Shown here in pieces: positions 52,100 through 59,839 of a DNA stretch of 64,000 bases. Position 1 is the stretch's first letter. Each line of letters begins with the position of its first letter. Below the pieces are notes generated by a model that did no database searches, was not told the origin of the DNA, and saw only the letters and a list, made by a program, of their open reading frames with translations. A program made the position numbers and the translations under genes. Source of the stretch: Actinacidiphila alni (GTDB lineage: Bacteria > Actinomycetota > Actinomycetes > Streptomycetales > Streptomycetaceae); the NCBI RefSeq assembly GCF_900112845.1, contig NZ_FONG01000002.1:62001-126000 (forward strand). Reading direction: 5' to 3'.

Positions 52100-53808
52100 C
52101 GCACGAACGCGGCTCCGACGACGAGGCCGACGCGCCCGCCGACCGGGGCGAGGGCCACGACGACGGTCACGACGAGGGCCGGGGCGAGGGCCACGACGAC
52201 GGAAGCGGGGACGGTACGGGCGGCGGCCGGACCCGGGCCGCCAAGGCCCCGCTCGACGTGCCCACCGGCTACCGCGTCGGCGACTGGACCGTCACCGGCC
52301 TGATCGGCAGCGGCAGTTGGGGCAGCGTCTACACCGCCGAGGGCGCGCCCGGCACCCCGCGCGCCGGGCAGCGGGCCGCGCTGAAATTCCTCGGCACCGC
52401 GCCGCTCGCCCCCGGCCAGCGCGCCGAGGTGGACGAACTGGTCGGCAAGGAAGTGCGGTTCAGCCTCGCCGCCCGCCACCCGCACCTGATCCGTACGTAC
52501 GAGGCGCTGCCCGTCAGCGACCCGGGGTCGCCCGCGCTGGACGGCTCGGTCGTGCTCGCGATGGACCGCGCGGAACGCAGCGTGCAGGACGTACTGGCCG
52601 CCGCCGAGCCGGGCGCGCCCGTACCGGACGCGGTGCGCGTGCTGCGCGGCACCGCCTCGGGCCTGGCCCATCTGCACGGCGAGGGCTGGCTGCACGGCGA
52701 CCTCAAACCGGCCAACATCCTGCTCGGCCCGGACGGCGAGGCCCGGCTCGCGGACTTCGGCCTGACCACGGAGCTGGACGGCACCCACGCCTACGTCCCG
52801 CCGATGGGCACCCTGGACCACCTGCCGCCGGAGTGGTGGTCCGAGCGCACCGGGAGCCTGGGCACGGCGGTGCGCCCCACCGCCGACGTGTGGGCCTTCG
52901 GCGTGGTCGCCCACCAGGTGCTCAGCGGCGGCCTGCACCCCTTCCCCGGCGCCACCGCCCGGGCCAGGGCGCTGGCCGCGCAGGCGTACGCGCGCGGCCG
53001 GGCGCCGCTGCGGCTCGACGCCTCGCTCCCCGAGGGCTGGCGGCGGCTGATCACCGACTGCCTGGCGCCCGACCACGCGGCCCGCGCCGGCCTGACCGCG
53101 GCGAAGCTCGCCGAGCGGGTGGAGGAGTGCGCCGCCGCAGGGTCCGACACGCCCGCGAAGGGCCGCGCGTCCCGAACGCCCCTCCTGGTCACGGCCGTTG
53201 TCGTCCTGCTGGCCGCCGCGGGCACCGCCACCGGCCTGCTGCTGACGGGCGGCTCCGACGGTTCCGTCGGTTCCGCCAAGAACCCCGGCGCGGGCGGCCC
53301 GTCCTCCGCCGCGCGCACCGGCGTGACCGCCAGTCCCGTCAACGACACGCTGCCCGCCGGCTCCGACGTACCGCAGCCGCTGCGCCCCTTCATCGGCGCG
53401 GCGGCCCGGCTGTGCGTGCAGCCCGAGGTGACCCCGGCGCTGATCGCCGCCATGCTCAAGGCCGAGTCCGGCTTCGACGCCCACGCGCGCCGCCCCAGCA
53501 CCGACGAGTACGGCATCGCCATGTGGACACCGCGGGTGTTCAAGGCGTGGGCGGTGGACGGCGACCACGACGGCACCAAGGACTACATGTCCGCGCCCGA
53601 CGCCATCGCCACCATGGGCGCCTACCTGTGCTGGGTCGACGAACAGCTCAAGCAGCACGGACTGCACACCGACCTCCCGCAGCTGACCGCCGCCGCGTAC
53701 CGCACGAGCACCCGCACCATCGAGGAGGCCGGCGGCGTTCCGGCGCGCGTGCGGCCGTACGTCGACAAGGTCACTCGGTACCTGGCCGACTACACGCCGC
53801 GGCGGTAG
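52096..53808 (+). CDS. Membrane Ser/Thr kinase fused to an outer lytic-transglycosylase-like domain
   Basis: 570 residues. The kinase domain spans about 65-340: IGSGSWGSVYTA (glycine loop), RAALKFLG (ATP Lys), LHGDLKPANILL near 199 (HGD instead of HRD), LADFGLTTE. One helix lies at about 358-382 (LLVTAVVVLLAAAGTATGLLL). The outer part from about 428 to 560 is lysozyme/SLT-like: LIAAMLKAESGFDAHARRPS, with Glu 457 in the catalytic position, DEYGIAMWTPR, then AIATMGAYLCWVDEQL. No PASTA domain is present. A kinase whose ectodomain can grip or cut glycan strands would link wall state to phosphorylation; that role is inferred. GTG 52096 overlaps the FHA gene. Confidence 0.88.
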   Translation: MTHERGSDDEADAPADRGEGHDDGHDEGRGEGHDDGSGDGTGGGRTRAAKAPLDVPTGYRVGDWTVTGLIGSGSWGSVYTAEGAPGTPRAGQRAALKFLGTAPLAPGQRAEVDELVGKEVRFSLAARHPHLIRTYEALPVSDPGSPALDGSVVLAMDRAERSVQDVLAAAEPGAPVPDAVRVLRGTASGLAHLHGEGWLHGDLKPANILLGPDGEARLADFGLTTELDGTHAYVPPMGTLDHLPPEWWSERTGSLGTAVRPTADVWAFGVVAHQVLSGGLHPFPGATARARALAAQAYARGRAPLRLDASLPEGWRRLITDCLAPDHAARAGLTAAKLAERVEECAAAGSDTPAKGRASRTPLLVTAVVVLLAAAGTATGLLLTGGSDGSVGSAKNPGAGGPSSAARTGVTASPVNDTLPAGSDVPQPLRPFIGAAARLCVQPEVTPALIAAMLKAESGFDAHARRPSTDEYGIAMWTPRVFKAWAVDGDHDGTKDYMSAPDAIATMGAYLCWVDEQLKQHGLHTDLPQLTAAAYRTSTRTIEEAGGVPARVRPYVDKVTRYLADYTPRR

Positions 53809-54210
53809 CCGCCGGCCTCGCGCCCGGGCGTCGCGCCGGTCTCCCCCGTACGGACCGGTGCGACCGGACGGACCCACCGTAGGCGCGCCCGCCCCGCGCC
53901 CGCTCCTGACAGATGACAGGGGTGCCCGTACGCCCCGCGGACGGCGTCCGCATCCGGTCCGTATGTGACCGCCCCGGGGTCGCCGGGTGAGCGATGTGTG
54001 GCCGGTACGTGACCGGTGAGCGGTGACCGATGACCGGAAACGCACGGTGACCGGACGTACCGGCGCGATCGCGCCGGTCCTTGTCCGGCATACGCGCCCA
54101 TGCCGGGCCAAATCTCCACCCGGTGGTTAAAGGACGTGCCAAGGGCGGCTGATCGGCATTCCCAGCGTCCGGAAGCGACGTGCACACTACAGCCGTCGCG
54201 GGCCAGGAGC
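53809..54210. other. 402-bp region with a 20-bp palindrome upstream of the S53 protease
   Basis: No gene is supported. ACCGGCGCGATCGCGCCGGT at 54059-54078 is a perfect palindrome that can form a hairpin. It may end the kinase transcript or act as an operator of the protease. Scattered RTGACCG runs occur at 54010-54055. The protease frame stays open from ATG 54100, but the extension contains a TTA codon and lacks coding character. Confidence 0.5.
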
Positions 54211-56367
54211 GTGCAACGCACAGCTACTCGCGCGGCCACCACCCGCACTGTCAGCACACGTTGTCCGTCCAGTTCCCGAGCTCACGTTGGAGTCGTCATC
54301 AACGACATAAGAAAGCCCCGTGCCACACGGGCCCGGATAGCGGTGGTCGCCGCGGCCTCGCTGGCCATGGTGTCCGGGTCGCTGATCCTCGCCGTGCCGT
54401 CGCAGGCCAGCGGGCCCGCGCCGGCCGCGAAGACGATCGCGGAAAGCCACCCCGACTGGGCCACCGCCGCGGCCGACCAGGGCGCGGTCCCCGCGTCCGC
54501 CGAGATCACCGGCACCGTCTACCTGGCGGGCCAGGACGCCGCGGGCCTGACCGCGTACGCGACGGCGGTCTCCGACCCCAGCAACGCCGCCTACGGCAAA
54601 TTCCTCAGCCCCGCCGCGTACAAGGCGCGCTTCGGCGCCACGCAGGCGCAGGCCGACGCCGTCACCAAGTGGGCGAAGGACGCCGGTCTGAAGGTCGTGA
54701 GCACCACCGACCACGCGATCACCGTCAAGGGCACCAACGCGGCCGTCACCAAGGCGTTCGGCACCGCGATCCACCAGTACAAGGTGGACGGCGCGGTCCG
54801 GCACGCCCCCACGCACGACGTGGTGGTCCCCGCCTCGGTCTCCTCCGCGATCCTCGGCGTCACGGGCTTCACCACGCCCGGCAGCAATGTCGTGAAGCCG
54901 GACTCCCGCAAGGTCAGCGGCGACGCGACGGCCTCGGCGAAGGCCGCGAAGGGCGACAAGAAGCCCGACGCGGGCCTGCCGACCACCGCGACCTGCTCCG
55001 ACTACTGGGGCCAGAAGCTGGCCAAGGGCGCGCCCGACGGATACGTCAAGGGCGCGGTGCCGTTCGACCAGTGCTCGTTCTACCCCTCGCAGATCCGCAA
55101 GGCGTACGGCATCACCGCCTCCGGCCTGACCGGCAAGGGCGCGACGATCGCGATCGTGGACGCGTACGGCAGCTCCACCATGGAGTCCGACGCCAACACC
55201 TACGCGACCAACCACGGTGACAAGGCGTTCAAGCCTGGCCAGTACCGCGAGGTCGTCGACCCGTCGCAGTGGACCAACCAGGACCTGTGCGGCGGCCCCG
55301 AGGGCTGGGCGCCCGAGGAGGCGCTCGACGTCGAGATGGCGCACGGCCTCGCGCCGGACGCCAACGTCGTCTACGTCGGCGCCAACTCGTGCGACGACAA
55401 CGACCTGCTCGCCGCGATCACGAACATCGTCGACAACCACCTGGCCGATGTCGTCTCCAACTCGTGGGGCGAGATCATGCACACCACGGACGACGCCGAT
55501 GTGACGAAGTCCGAGATCGCCGCCTACGAGCAGGTCTTCAAGCAGGCCGCCGTCGAGGGCATCGGCATCGGCTTCTCCGCCGGCGACTGCGGTGACAGCA
55601 GCCCGCTGGCCGCCGCGACCGGCGTCAACTGCCAGGCCGACACCTCCCGCGCCCAGGCCAACTGGCCGGACTCCGACCCGTGGGTGACCTCGGTCGGCGG
55701 CACCGCGCTCGGCCTGAGCAACAAGAGCGGCTCGTACGGCTTCGAGACCGACATGGGCACCCTGCGCTCCAACCTGTCGGCCGACGGCAAGAGCTGGACG
55801 CCCGCTCCCCCGGCGCCGTTCTACTTCGGCGGTGGCGGCGGCACCAGCGAGGACTTCGCGCAGCCCGCGTACCAGCGCGGTGTCGTGCCCAGCTCGCTGT
55901 CGCACACCCTGATGACGGGCGCCAAGAGCCGTACGGCCCAGCGCGTCACGCCCGACGTCTCGATGGTCGGCGACCTCTACACCTCGGTGCTCGTCGGCAT
56001 CTCCGACGGCGCCGACTACAGCGAGGCCGGCTACGGCGGCACCAGCGTGTCGTCGCCCGAATTCGCCGCCGTCCAGGCCGACGCCATCCAGGCCAACCGG
56101 CACGCGATCGGCTTCGCCAACCCGTCGATCTACGCCCGCTCCTGGCTGTTCAAGGACGTCGTGGACCAGAACGCCGCCCACCACGCCAAGGCCCCGCTCA
56201 GCAACGTCGCGGACTTCGGCCTGGTGAACGGCACCCTCGCGGTCCGGCTCGCCGCCTTCGGCGAGGACACCTCGCTCAACGCGGTGCGCGGCTTCGACAA
56301 CGCGACGGGCGTCGGCTCGCCGACCCTGTCGTACCTGCTCTCCTTCAAGATCTGGCACGAGCGCTGA
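54211..56367 (+). CDS. Secreted S53 (sedolisin/kumamolisin-like) protease
   Basis: About 718 residues from GTG 54211. A signal peptide (ARIAVVAAASLAMVSGSLILA) is followed by a pro-kumamolisin domain (AAADQGAVPASAEITGTVYL, NAAVTKAFGTAIHQY) and the S53 catalytic domain: PEEALDVEMAHG (Glu and Asp of the Glu-Asp-Ser set), the oxyanion Asp in GFSAGDCGD, and YGGTSVSSPEFAAVQ (Ser). It is activated by pro-domain cleavage at low pH in known relatives. No ATG or GTG lies close to the signal peptide. GGAG at 54289 is five bases before ATC 54298, so a non-canonical start is possible. A strong terminator follows. Confidence 0.88.
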   Translation: MQRTATRAATTRTVSTRCPSSSRAHVGVVINDIRKPRATRARIAVVAAASLAMVSGSLILAVPSQASGPAPAAKTIAESHPDWATAAADQGAVPASAEITGTVYLAGQDAAGLTAYATAVSDPSNAAYGKFLSPAAYKARFGATQAQADAVTKWAKDAGLKVVSTTDHAITVKGTNAAVTKAFGTAIHQYKVDGAVRHAPTHDVVVPASVSSAILGVTGFTTPGSNVVKPDSRKVSGDATASAKAAKGDKKPDAGLPTTATCSDYWGQKLAKGAPDGYVKGAVPFDQCSFYPSQIRKAYGITASGLTGKGATIAIVDAYGSSTMESDANTYATNHGDKAFKPGQYREVVDPSQWTNQDLCGGPEGWAPEEALDVEMAHGLAPDANVVYVGANSCDDNDLLAAITNIVDNHLADVVSNSWGEIMHTTDDADVTKSEIAAYEQVFKQAAVEGIGIGFSAGDCGDSSPLAAATGVNCQADTSRAQANWPDSDPWVTSVGGTALGLSNKSGSYGFETDMGTLRSNLSADGKSWTPAPPAPFYFGGGGGTSEDFAQPAYQRGVVPSSLSHTLMTGAKSRTAQRVTPDVSMVGDLYTSVLVGISDGADYSEAGYGGTSVSSPEFAAVQADAIQANRHAIGFANPSIYARSWLFKDVVDQNAAHHAKAPLSNVADFGLVNGTLAVRLAAFGEDTSLNAVRGFDNATGVGSPTLSYLLSFKIWHER

Positions 56368-56388
56368 CGCTCACGCTCCCACCCGTAC

Positions 56389-56442
56389 GACACCGGCCGG
56401 GGCCCGGTGGAGGACCTTCCTCCACCGGGCCCCGGCCCTGTC
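56389..56442. terminator. Very strong terminator with a 20-bp stem
   Basis: GGCCGGGGCCCGGTGGAGGA at 56395-56414 pairs with no mismatch with 56418-56437 across a three-base loop. A further GACA/TGTC pair extends the base. It lies between the convergent S53 and SpoIIE-type genes. Confidence 0.9.
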
Positions 56443-57715
56443 ATCGGTCCTGCCGGGGGCGGGGGTGGAGGCGGGCGGCGAGGGCCGCCACGTCGTCCTC
56501 GGCGCGGGTGGCGTCGAGGCGGGTGAGGACTTCGTCCAGGACGTGCTGGACGGCGGCGGCCGGGGGGAGGCGGAGGCCGGCGAGGCGGGCGAGGGAGACG
56601 TCGATGTCCTCCTCGCGCCGCTCGACCAGGCCGTCGGTGAACATCACCAGGGTCTGGTCCGCGGTGATCGTGCGGGTGGTGAGTTCGTAGCCGCCGACGC
56701 CGGTGCCGAGCGGCGGGCCGACCGGCAGCCGCAGCAGTTCGCCTGAGCCGTCGGCGGAGAACAGCACCGGCGGCAGATGGCCCGCGCTGACCATCGCGAC
56801 GCTGCCGCGCGCCGGATCGACGCGGACCAGCAAGCAGGTGGCGGGCCGGCGGGTGCCGTCCTCGGAGACGGCCGCGTCGAGCCGGCGCAGGACGCGGTGC
56901 GGCGGCAGGTCGGCGGAGGCGACGTACCGCAGCATCGAGCGGTAGGCGTTCATGTCGACGGCCGCGTCCAGGCCGTGGCCCATCACGTCGCCGATCACCA
57001 GCAGGGTGCGGCCGTAGCTGAGCCGTACCGTCTCGAACCAGTCGCCGCCGACGAGGCTGCCGCCGCCCGCGGGCAGGTAGCGGGTGGCGATGTCGAGGTT
57101 GGGGTGCGGGCGGCTCGGCTCGGCGAGCAGGGCGCGCTGGAGGTTGAGCGCGGTGCTGTGCGCGGCGGTGTGCTGCCGGGCGTGGCTGAGGTGGACGGCG
57201 GCGAGCCGGGCCGCGTAGTGCACGGCGGCGGTCTCGGCGGCGCTGAAGCCCGGCCGGCCGGAGCGTACGGCGAGCAGCGCCCCGTACAGCCGGCCGTGGG
57301 CGAGCAGCGGCATCGACATCGCGGTGCGCGGGTCGGCGCCCGCGGTGTCGGTGCGGGCGGTGATCGGATGGCCCTCGTCCAGCGCCTGGACGGACAGCGC
57401 CTGGACGCTGAGCGGGGTGCGCGGGGCCAGCAGGTCCGGGCGGCCCGCCGCGGCGATCCGGTCGAGCGTCATCTCCTGGGGGTGGTGGCGCGCGGGCACG
57501 TCCTCCGGCAGCAGGTCGACGGCCGCCGCGTCGCACACCCGGCGGCACAGGAAGCCGGTCAGCTCGGCGCAGGTCGTCTCCTCGTCCAGGGTGCTGCCGA
57601 TCGCCTCGACGGCCTCCTCGGCCAGGCCGAACGGATCCCCGGGCGCGGGCCGTCCCCCGTCGTCACCGTGCCGCCCCACGCCGTGCCGCCTCAACGCGTC
57701 ACCTCCGCCTTCCAT
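56441..57715 (-). CDS. GAF-SpoIIE/PP2C protein phosphatase
   Basis: 424 residues. A GAF sensor domain (about 25-190: SVQALDEGHPITARTD, MSMPLLAHGRLYGALLAVRSG) is followed by a SpoIIE/PP2C phosphatase: LQRALLAEPSRPHPNLDIATRYLPAGGGSLVGGDWFE, LVIGDVMGHGLDAA (metal Asp), SAGHLPPVLF, LVMFTDGLVERREEDID (metal Asp). Such enzymes dephosphorylate anti-anti-sigma proteins. ATG 57715 has GGAAGG upstream. The start lies inside three tandem 14-bp repeats. The frame stays open to 57763. Confidence 0.88.
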   Translation of the reverse strand: MEGGGDALRRHGVGRHGDDGGRPAPGDPFGLAEEAVEAIGSTLDEETTCAELTGFLCRRVCDAAAVDLLPEDVPARHHPQEMTLDRIAAAGRPDLLAPRTPLSVQALSVQALDEGHPITARTDTAGADPRTAMSMPLLAHGRLYGALLAVRSGRPGFSAAETAAVHYAARLAAVHLSHARQHTAAHSTALNLQRALLAEPSRPHPNLDIATRYLPAGGGSLVGGDWFETVRLSYGRTLLVIGDVMGHGLDAAVDMNAYRSMLRYVASADLPPHRVLRRLDAAVSEDGTRRPATCLLVRVDPARGSVAMVSAGHLPPVLFSADGSGELLRLPVGPPLGTGVGGYELTTRTITADQTLVMFTDGLVERREEDIDVSLARLAGLRLPPAAAVQHVLDEVLTRLDATRAEDDVAALAARLHPRPRQDR

Positions 57716-57748
57716 CGACCGCCTTCCGTCGACGGCCTTCCATCGACG
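57707..57748. repeat. Three tandem 14-bp repeats across the phosphatase start codon
   Basis: GCCTTCCATCGACC (57707), GCCTTCCGTCGACG (57721), GCCTTCCATCGACG (57735). On the minus strand the first and third contain ATG (57715, 57743) and every unit contains GGAAGG, so each repeat can supply a ribosome binding site. The two ATGs are 28 bp apart and out of frame. Gain or loss of a unit changes translation. Confidence 0.8.
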
Positions 57749-57827
57749 CACGCTCGGTGCCATCCCACCAGCTCAGGCGGGTGATCACCGCGAGGGCGCG
57801 GCGGGGACGACGGCTCGAACGCGCGAA

Positions 57828-57915
57828 CGTACGGGGGCCACGGGGATCGCACGCGGGCGTCGTACGGACCTCATGCGGGCCTCGTACGGACCTCGTACGG
57901 GCGTCGTACGGGTCA
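57828..57915. repeat. Eight 11-bp direct repeats upstream of the LysR gene
   Basis: Units at 57828, 57839, 57850, 57861, 57872, 57883, 57894 and 57905, with consensus CGTACGGRCCT; the best are CGTACGGACCT (57861, 57883), CGTACGGGCGT (57894) and CGTACGGGTCA (57905). The period is exactly 11 bp. Direct 11-bp spacing is the hallmark of sites for winged-helix OmpR-fold proteins such as SARPs and PhoP. It lies about 70 bp before the LysR start at 57985. Confidence 0.8.
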
Positions 57916-57984
57916 CGCGGGTGATCGAACCGTGCGCACGGTCGTAGTCGCGCGCGGTCCCGTGGAGATAGTTTTGGGGGGACG

Positions 57985-58986
57985 GTGTGCGTGGCGAGAA
58001 CGCCGGAACGGCCTGTTGGGAGGCATGGGTTGACCCCGACGCAGTTGCGGGCCTTCACCGCGACCGTACGTCTCGGCTCGGTCAAGGCGGCGGCGGCCGA
58101 CCTGTCCGTGTCCGAGGCCGCCGTGTCCATGCACATCGCGCACCTGCGCAAGGAGCTGGGCGACAAGCTCTTCACCCGGGCCGCCAGCGGCCTCGCCTTC
58201 ACGCCGGGCGGGCTGCGGCTGGCCAGCCGCGCCGCCGAGATGCTGGGGCTCCAGGACCAGACGGTGCTGGAGGTCAGCCAGGCGGGCGCCGGGCGGCGGC
58301 TGCTGCGGGTGGCCGCGTCCAGCCTCTTCGCCGAGCACGCGGCGCCCGGCCTGATCGAGCTGTTCGCGAGCCGCGCGGACGATCTGAACGTCGAGCTGAG
58401 CGTGCACAATCCGCAGAGGTTCGGGGCGATGCTGGTCAGCCGTACGGTCGATGTCGCGATCGGGCCGCGGCCCGCGACCGTCGACGACTCGATGAGCTGC
58501 ACGCCCTTCCTGAACTACCAGGTGATCGCGGTCGTCGGTACCGGGCACCCGCTGGCGACGGCGCGGGCCGGTGCCGCCGAGCTGCGCGAGCAGACCTGGC
58601 TGCTCGGGCCGTCCGCGGCCGGGCGGGTCGGCATGGTGCCCTCCGTGCTGCGGCGGCTGAACATCGCCGAGCGCGACCAGCGGATCTTCCAGAGCCACGC
58701 GGCGGCCGTGGAGGAGGCCAAGCACGGCAAGGGCGTGGCGCTCGTGGTGGCCTTCGCCGTCGCCAAGGACCTCGCGGCGGGCGATCTGCACCAGGTCACC
58801 GGGGCCTTCCAGCCGTCCCGCGGCTCCTGGCACCTGCTCACCCTGCCCGAGCGCGACGCCCCGCCCGCCGCGGCCGAGCTGCGCCGCTTCGTGACCACCC
58901 CGCGGGCGACGCAGGCGATGCTGCGCGGCGCGGGCGTCACGGCGGGCCGCTTCCGCCCCGCCGTGCACGTCACGCTCTGGTCCTGA
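57985..58986 (+). CDS. LysR-family regulator
   Basis: 333 residues. The HTH is at about 16-75: LTPTQLRAFTATVRLGSVKAAA, LSVSEAAVSMHIAHLRKELG. The effector domain starts GRRLLRVAASSLFAEHAAPGLIE and has YQVIAVVGTGHPLA and GVALVVAFAVAKDLA. GTG 57985 follows GGGGGGAC. It begins downstream of the 11-bp array. No divergent target gene exists, since the upstream neighbour is the phosphatase, whose start is 270 bp away. LysR members of this cut often regulate CO2-fixation or CO-oxidation genes, but the link to the cox genes 1-6 kb downstream is only a possibility. Confidence 0.88.
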   Translation: MCVARTPERPVGRHGLTPTQLRAFTATVRLGSVKAAAADLSVSEAAVSMHIAHLRKELGDKLFTRAASGLAFTPGGLRLASRAAEMLGLQDQTVLEVSQAGAGRRLLRVAASSLFAEHAAPGLIELFASRADDLNVELSVHNPQRFGAMLVSRTVDVAIGPRPATVDDSMSCTPFLNYQVIAVVGTGHPLATARAGAAELREQTWLLGPSAAGRVGMVPSVLRRLNIAERDQRIFQSHAAAVEEAKHGKGVALVVAFAVAKDLAAGDLHQVTGAFQPSRGSWHLLTLPERDAPPAAAELRRFVTTPRATQAMLRGAGVTAGRFRPAVHVTLWS

Positions 58987-59029
58987 CCGCGGGGCCGGCG
59001 CCGATCGGGGCTCCGGGCGTGACGCGTGA

Positions 59030-59155
59030 CCGGTCGTCGTCGCGGGGCCAGCCTTCGACGCGAGGGCGGACCTCATCGCGTGACCGGCCGTCGTCGCGGG
59101 GCCGGCCGTCGTCGCGGGGCCGGTCGTCGTCGCGGGGCCGGACCTGATCGCGGGG
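59030..59155. repeat. Seven-unit 18-bp tandem repeat between the LysR and methyltransferase genes
   Basis: Units start every 18 bp at 59030, 59048, 59066, 59084, 59102, 59120 and 59138. The consensus CCGGYCGTCGTCGCGGGG is best in units 1, 4, 5 and 6, while units 2 and 3 are diverged. It lies after the LysR stop and before the methyltransferase stop. In one minus-strand frame it reads as a six-residue RPRDDG-like repeat, but no gene is supported. Confidence 0.85.
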
Positions 59156-59169
59156 CCGGCCCGCGCGGC

Positions 59170-59829
59170 TCACGGCCTGCGGGCCCAGAACAGGGCGTGC
59201 CCGGTGTCCCCCTCGGGCACGAACTCCTCGCGTTCGACGGTGAGTCCCGACGCCTCGATCCATGAGCGGTTGGTGGCCGCGTCGGCCTGGCTCCACCACA
59301 TCGGGGCGCCGCCGCCGAGCCAGTCGTCCTCCGTACCGGTCCACTCCCGGTGCCCCGTCGTCGCCACGAAGCAGCCGCCGGGACGCAGCCAGGCCGCGAT
59401 GTTCCGCAGCAGGGGCGGCTGCTGCGCCAGCGGGATGTGGATCAGCGCGAAGAGGGAGACGACGGCGTCGAAGGAGGCGGGCCCGTACGAGACCGCCGTG
59501 ATGTCGGCGCACCGGAATTCCGCGCCCGGCACCCGCTCCCGGGCCCTGCGGACCTGCACCTCGCTGATGTCGACGCCCGTGACCGCGAAACCGGCGGCCG
59601 TGAGCGTACGGGCGACCGGTACGCCGCTGCCGCAGCCGACGTCCAGGACGCGGCCGCCCGCCGCGACCCGGGCGCACAGTTCGGCGAGCAGCGCCTCGTA
59701 CTTCGTGTCGGCGCCGTACGCCTCGTCGTAGCGTTCCGAGACGGCGTCGTAGCCGCGCCGGACGACGTTCTTGACATCGTCGGGGTCGTCGGGGGTGCCG
59801 GGTTCGGCCCGGGGATCGGTGAAGTCCAC
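59170..59829 (-). CDS. SAM-dependent methyltransferase
   Basis: 219 residues, class I Rossmann methyltransferase: VVRRGYDAVSERYDEAYG, GGRVLDVGCGSGVPVARTL (motif I), VTGVDISEVQVRRARERVPGAEFRCADI (motif II), FDAVVSLFALIHIPLAQQ (motif IV). The C-terminus resembles ubiquinone/menaquinone-type or small-molecule methylases. The substrate is unknown. It sits upstream-to-downstream between the 18-bp array and the CoxE-like gene on the same strand and starts 10 bases after it. Confidence 0.88.
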   Translation of the reverse strand: MDFTDPRAEPGTPDDPDDVKNVVRRGYDAVSERYDEAYGADTKYEALLAELCARVAAGGRVLDVGCGSGVPVARTLTAAGFAVTGVDISEVQVRRARERVPGAEFRCADITAVSYGPASFDAVVSLFALIHIPLAQQPPLLRNIAAWLRPGGCFVATTGHREWTGTEDDWLGGGAPMWWSQADAATNRSWIEASGLTVEREEFVPEGDTGHALFWARRP

Positions 59830-59839
59830 GGCCGGGACG

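Noticed and set aside
57828..57915. Assigning the 11-bp array to a specific SARP
   Set aside because: The spacing fits SARP or PhoP sites, but no such gene is near and the heptamer CGTACGG is also a common high-GC string, so I report the array without naming a regulator.
59030..59155. Possible CRISPR array
   Set aside because: The repeats are contiguous 18-mers without unique spacers, and no cas genes are present.
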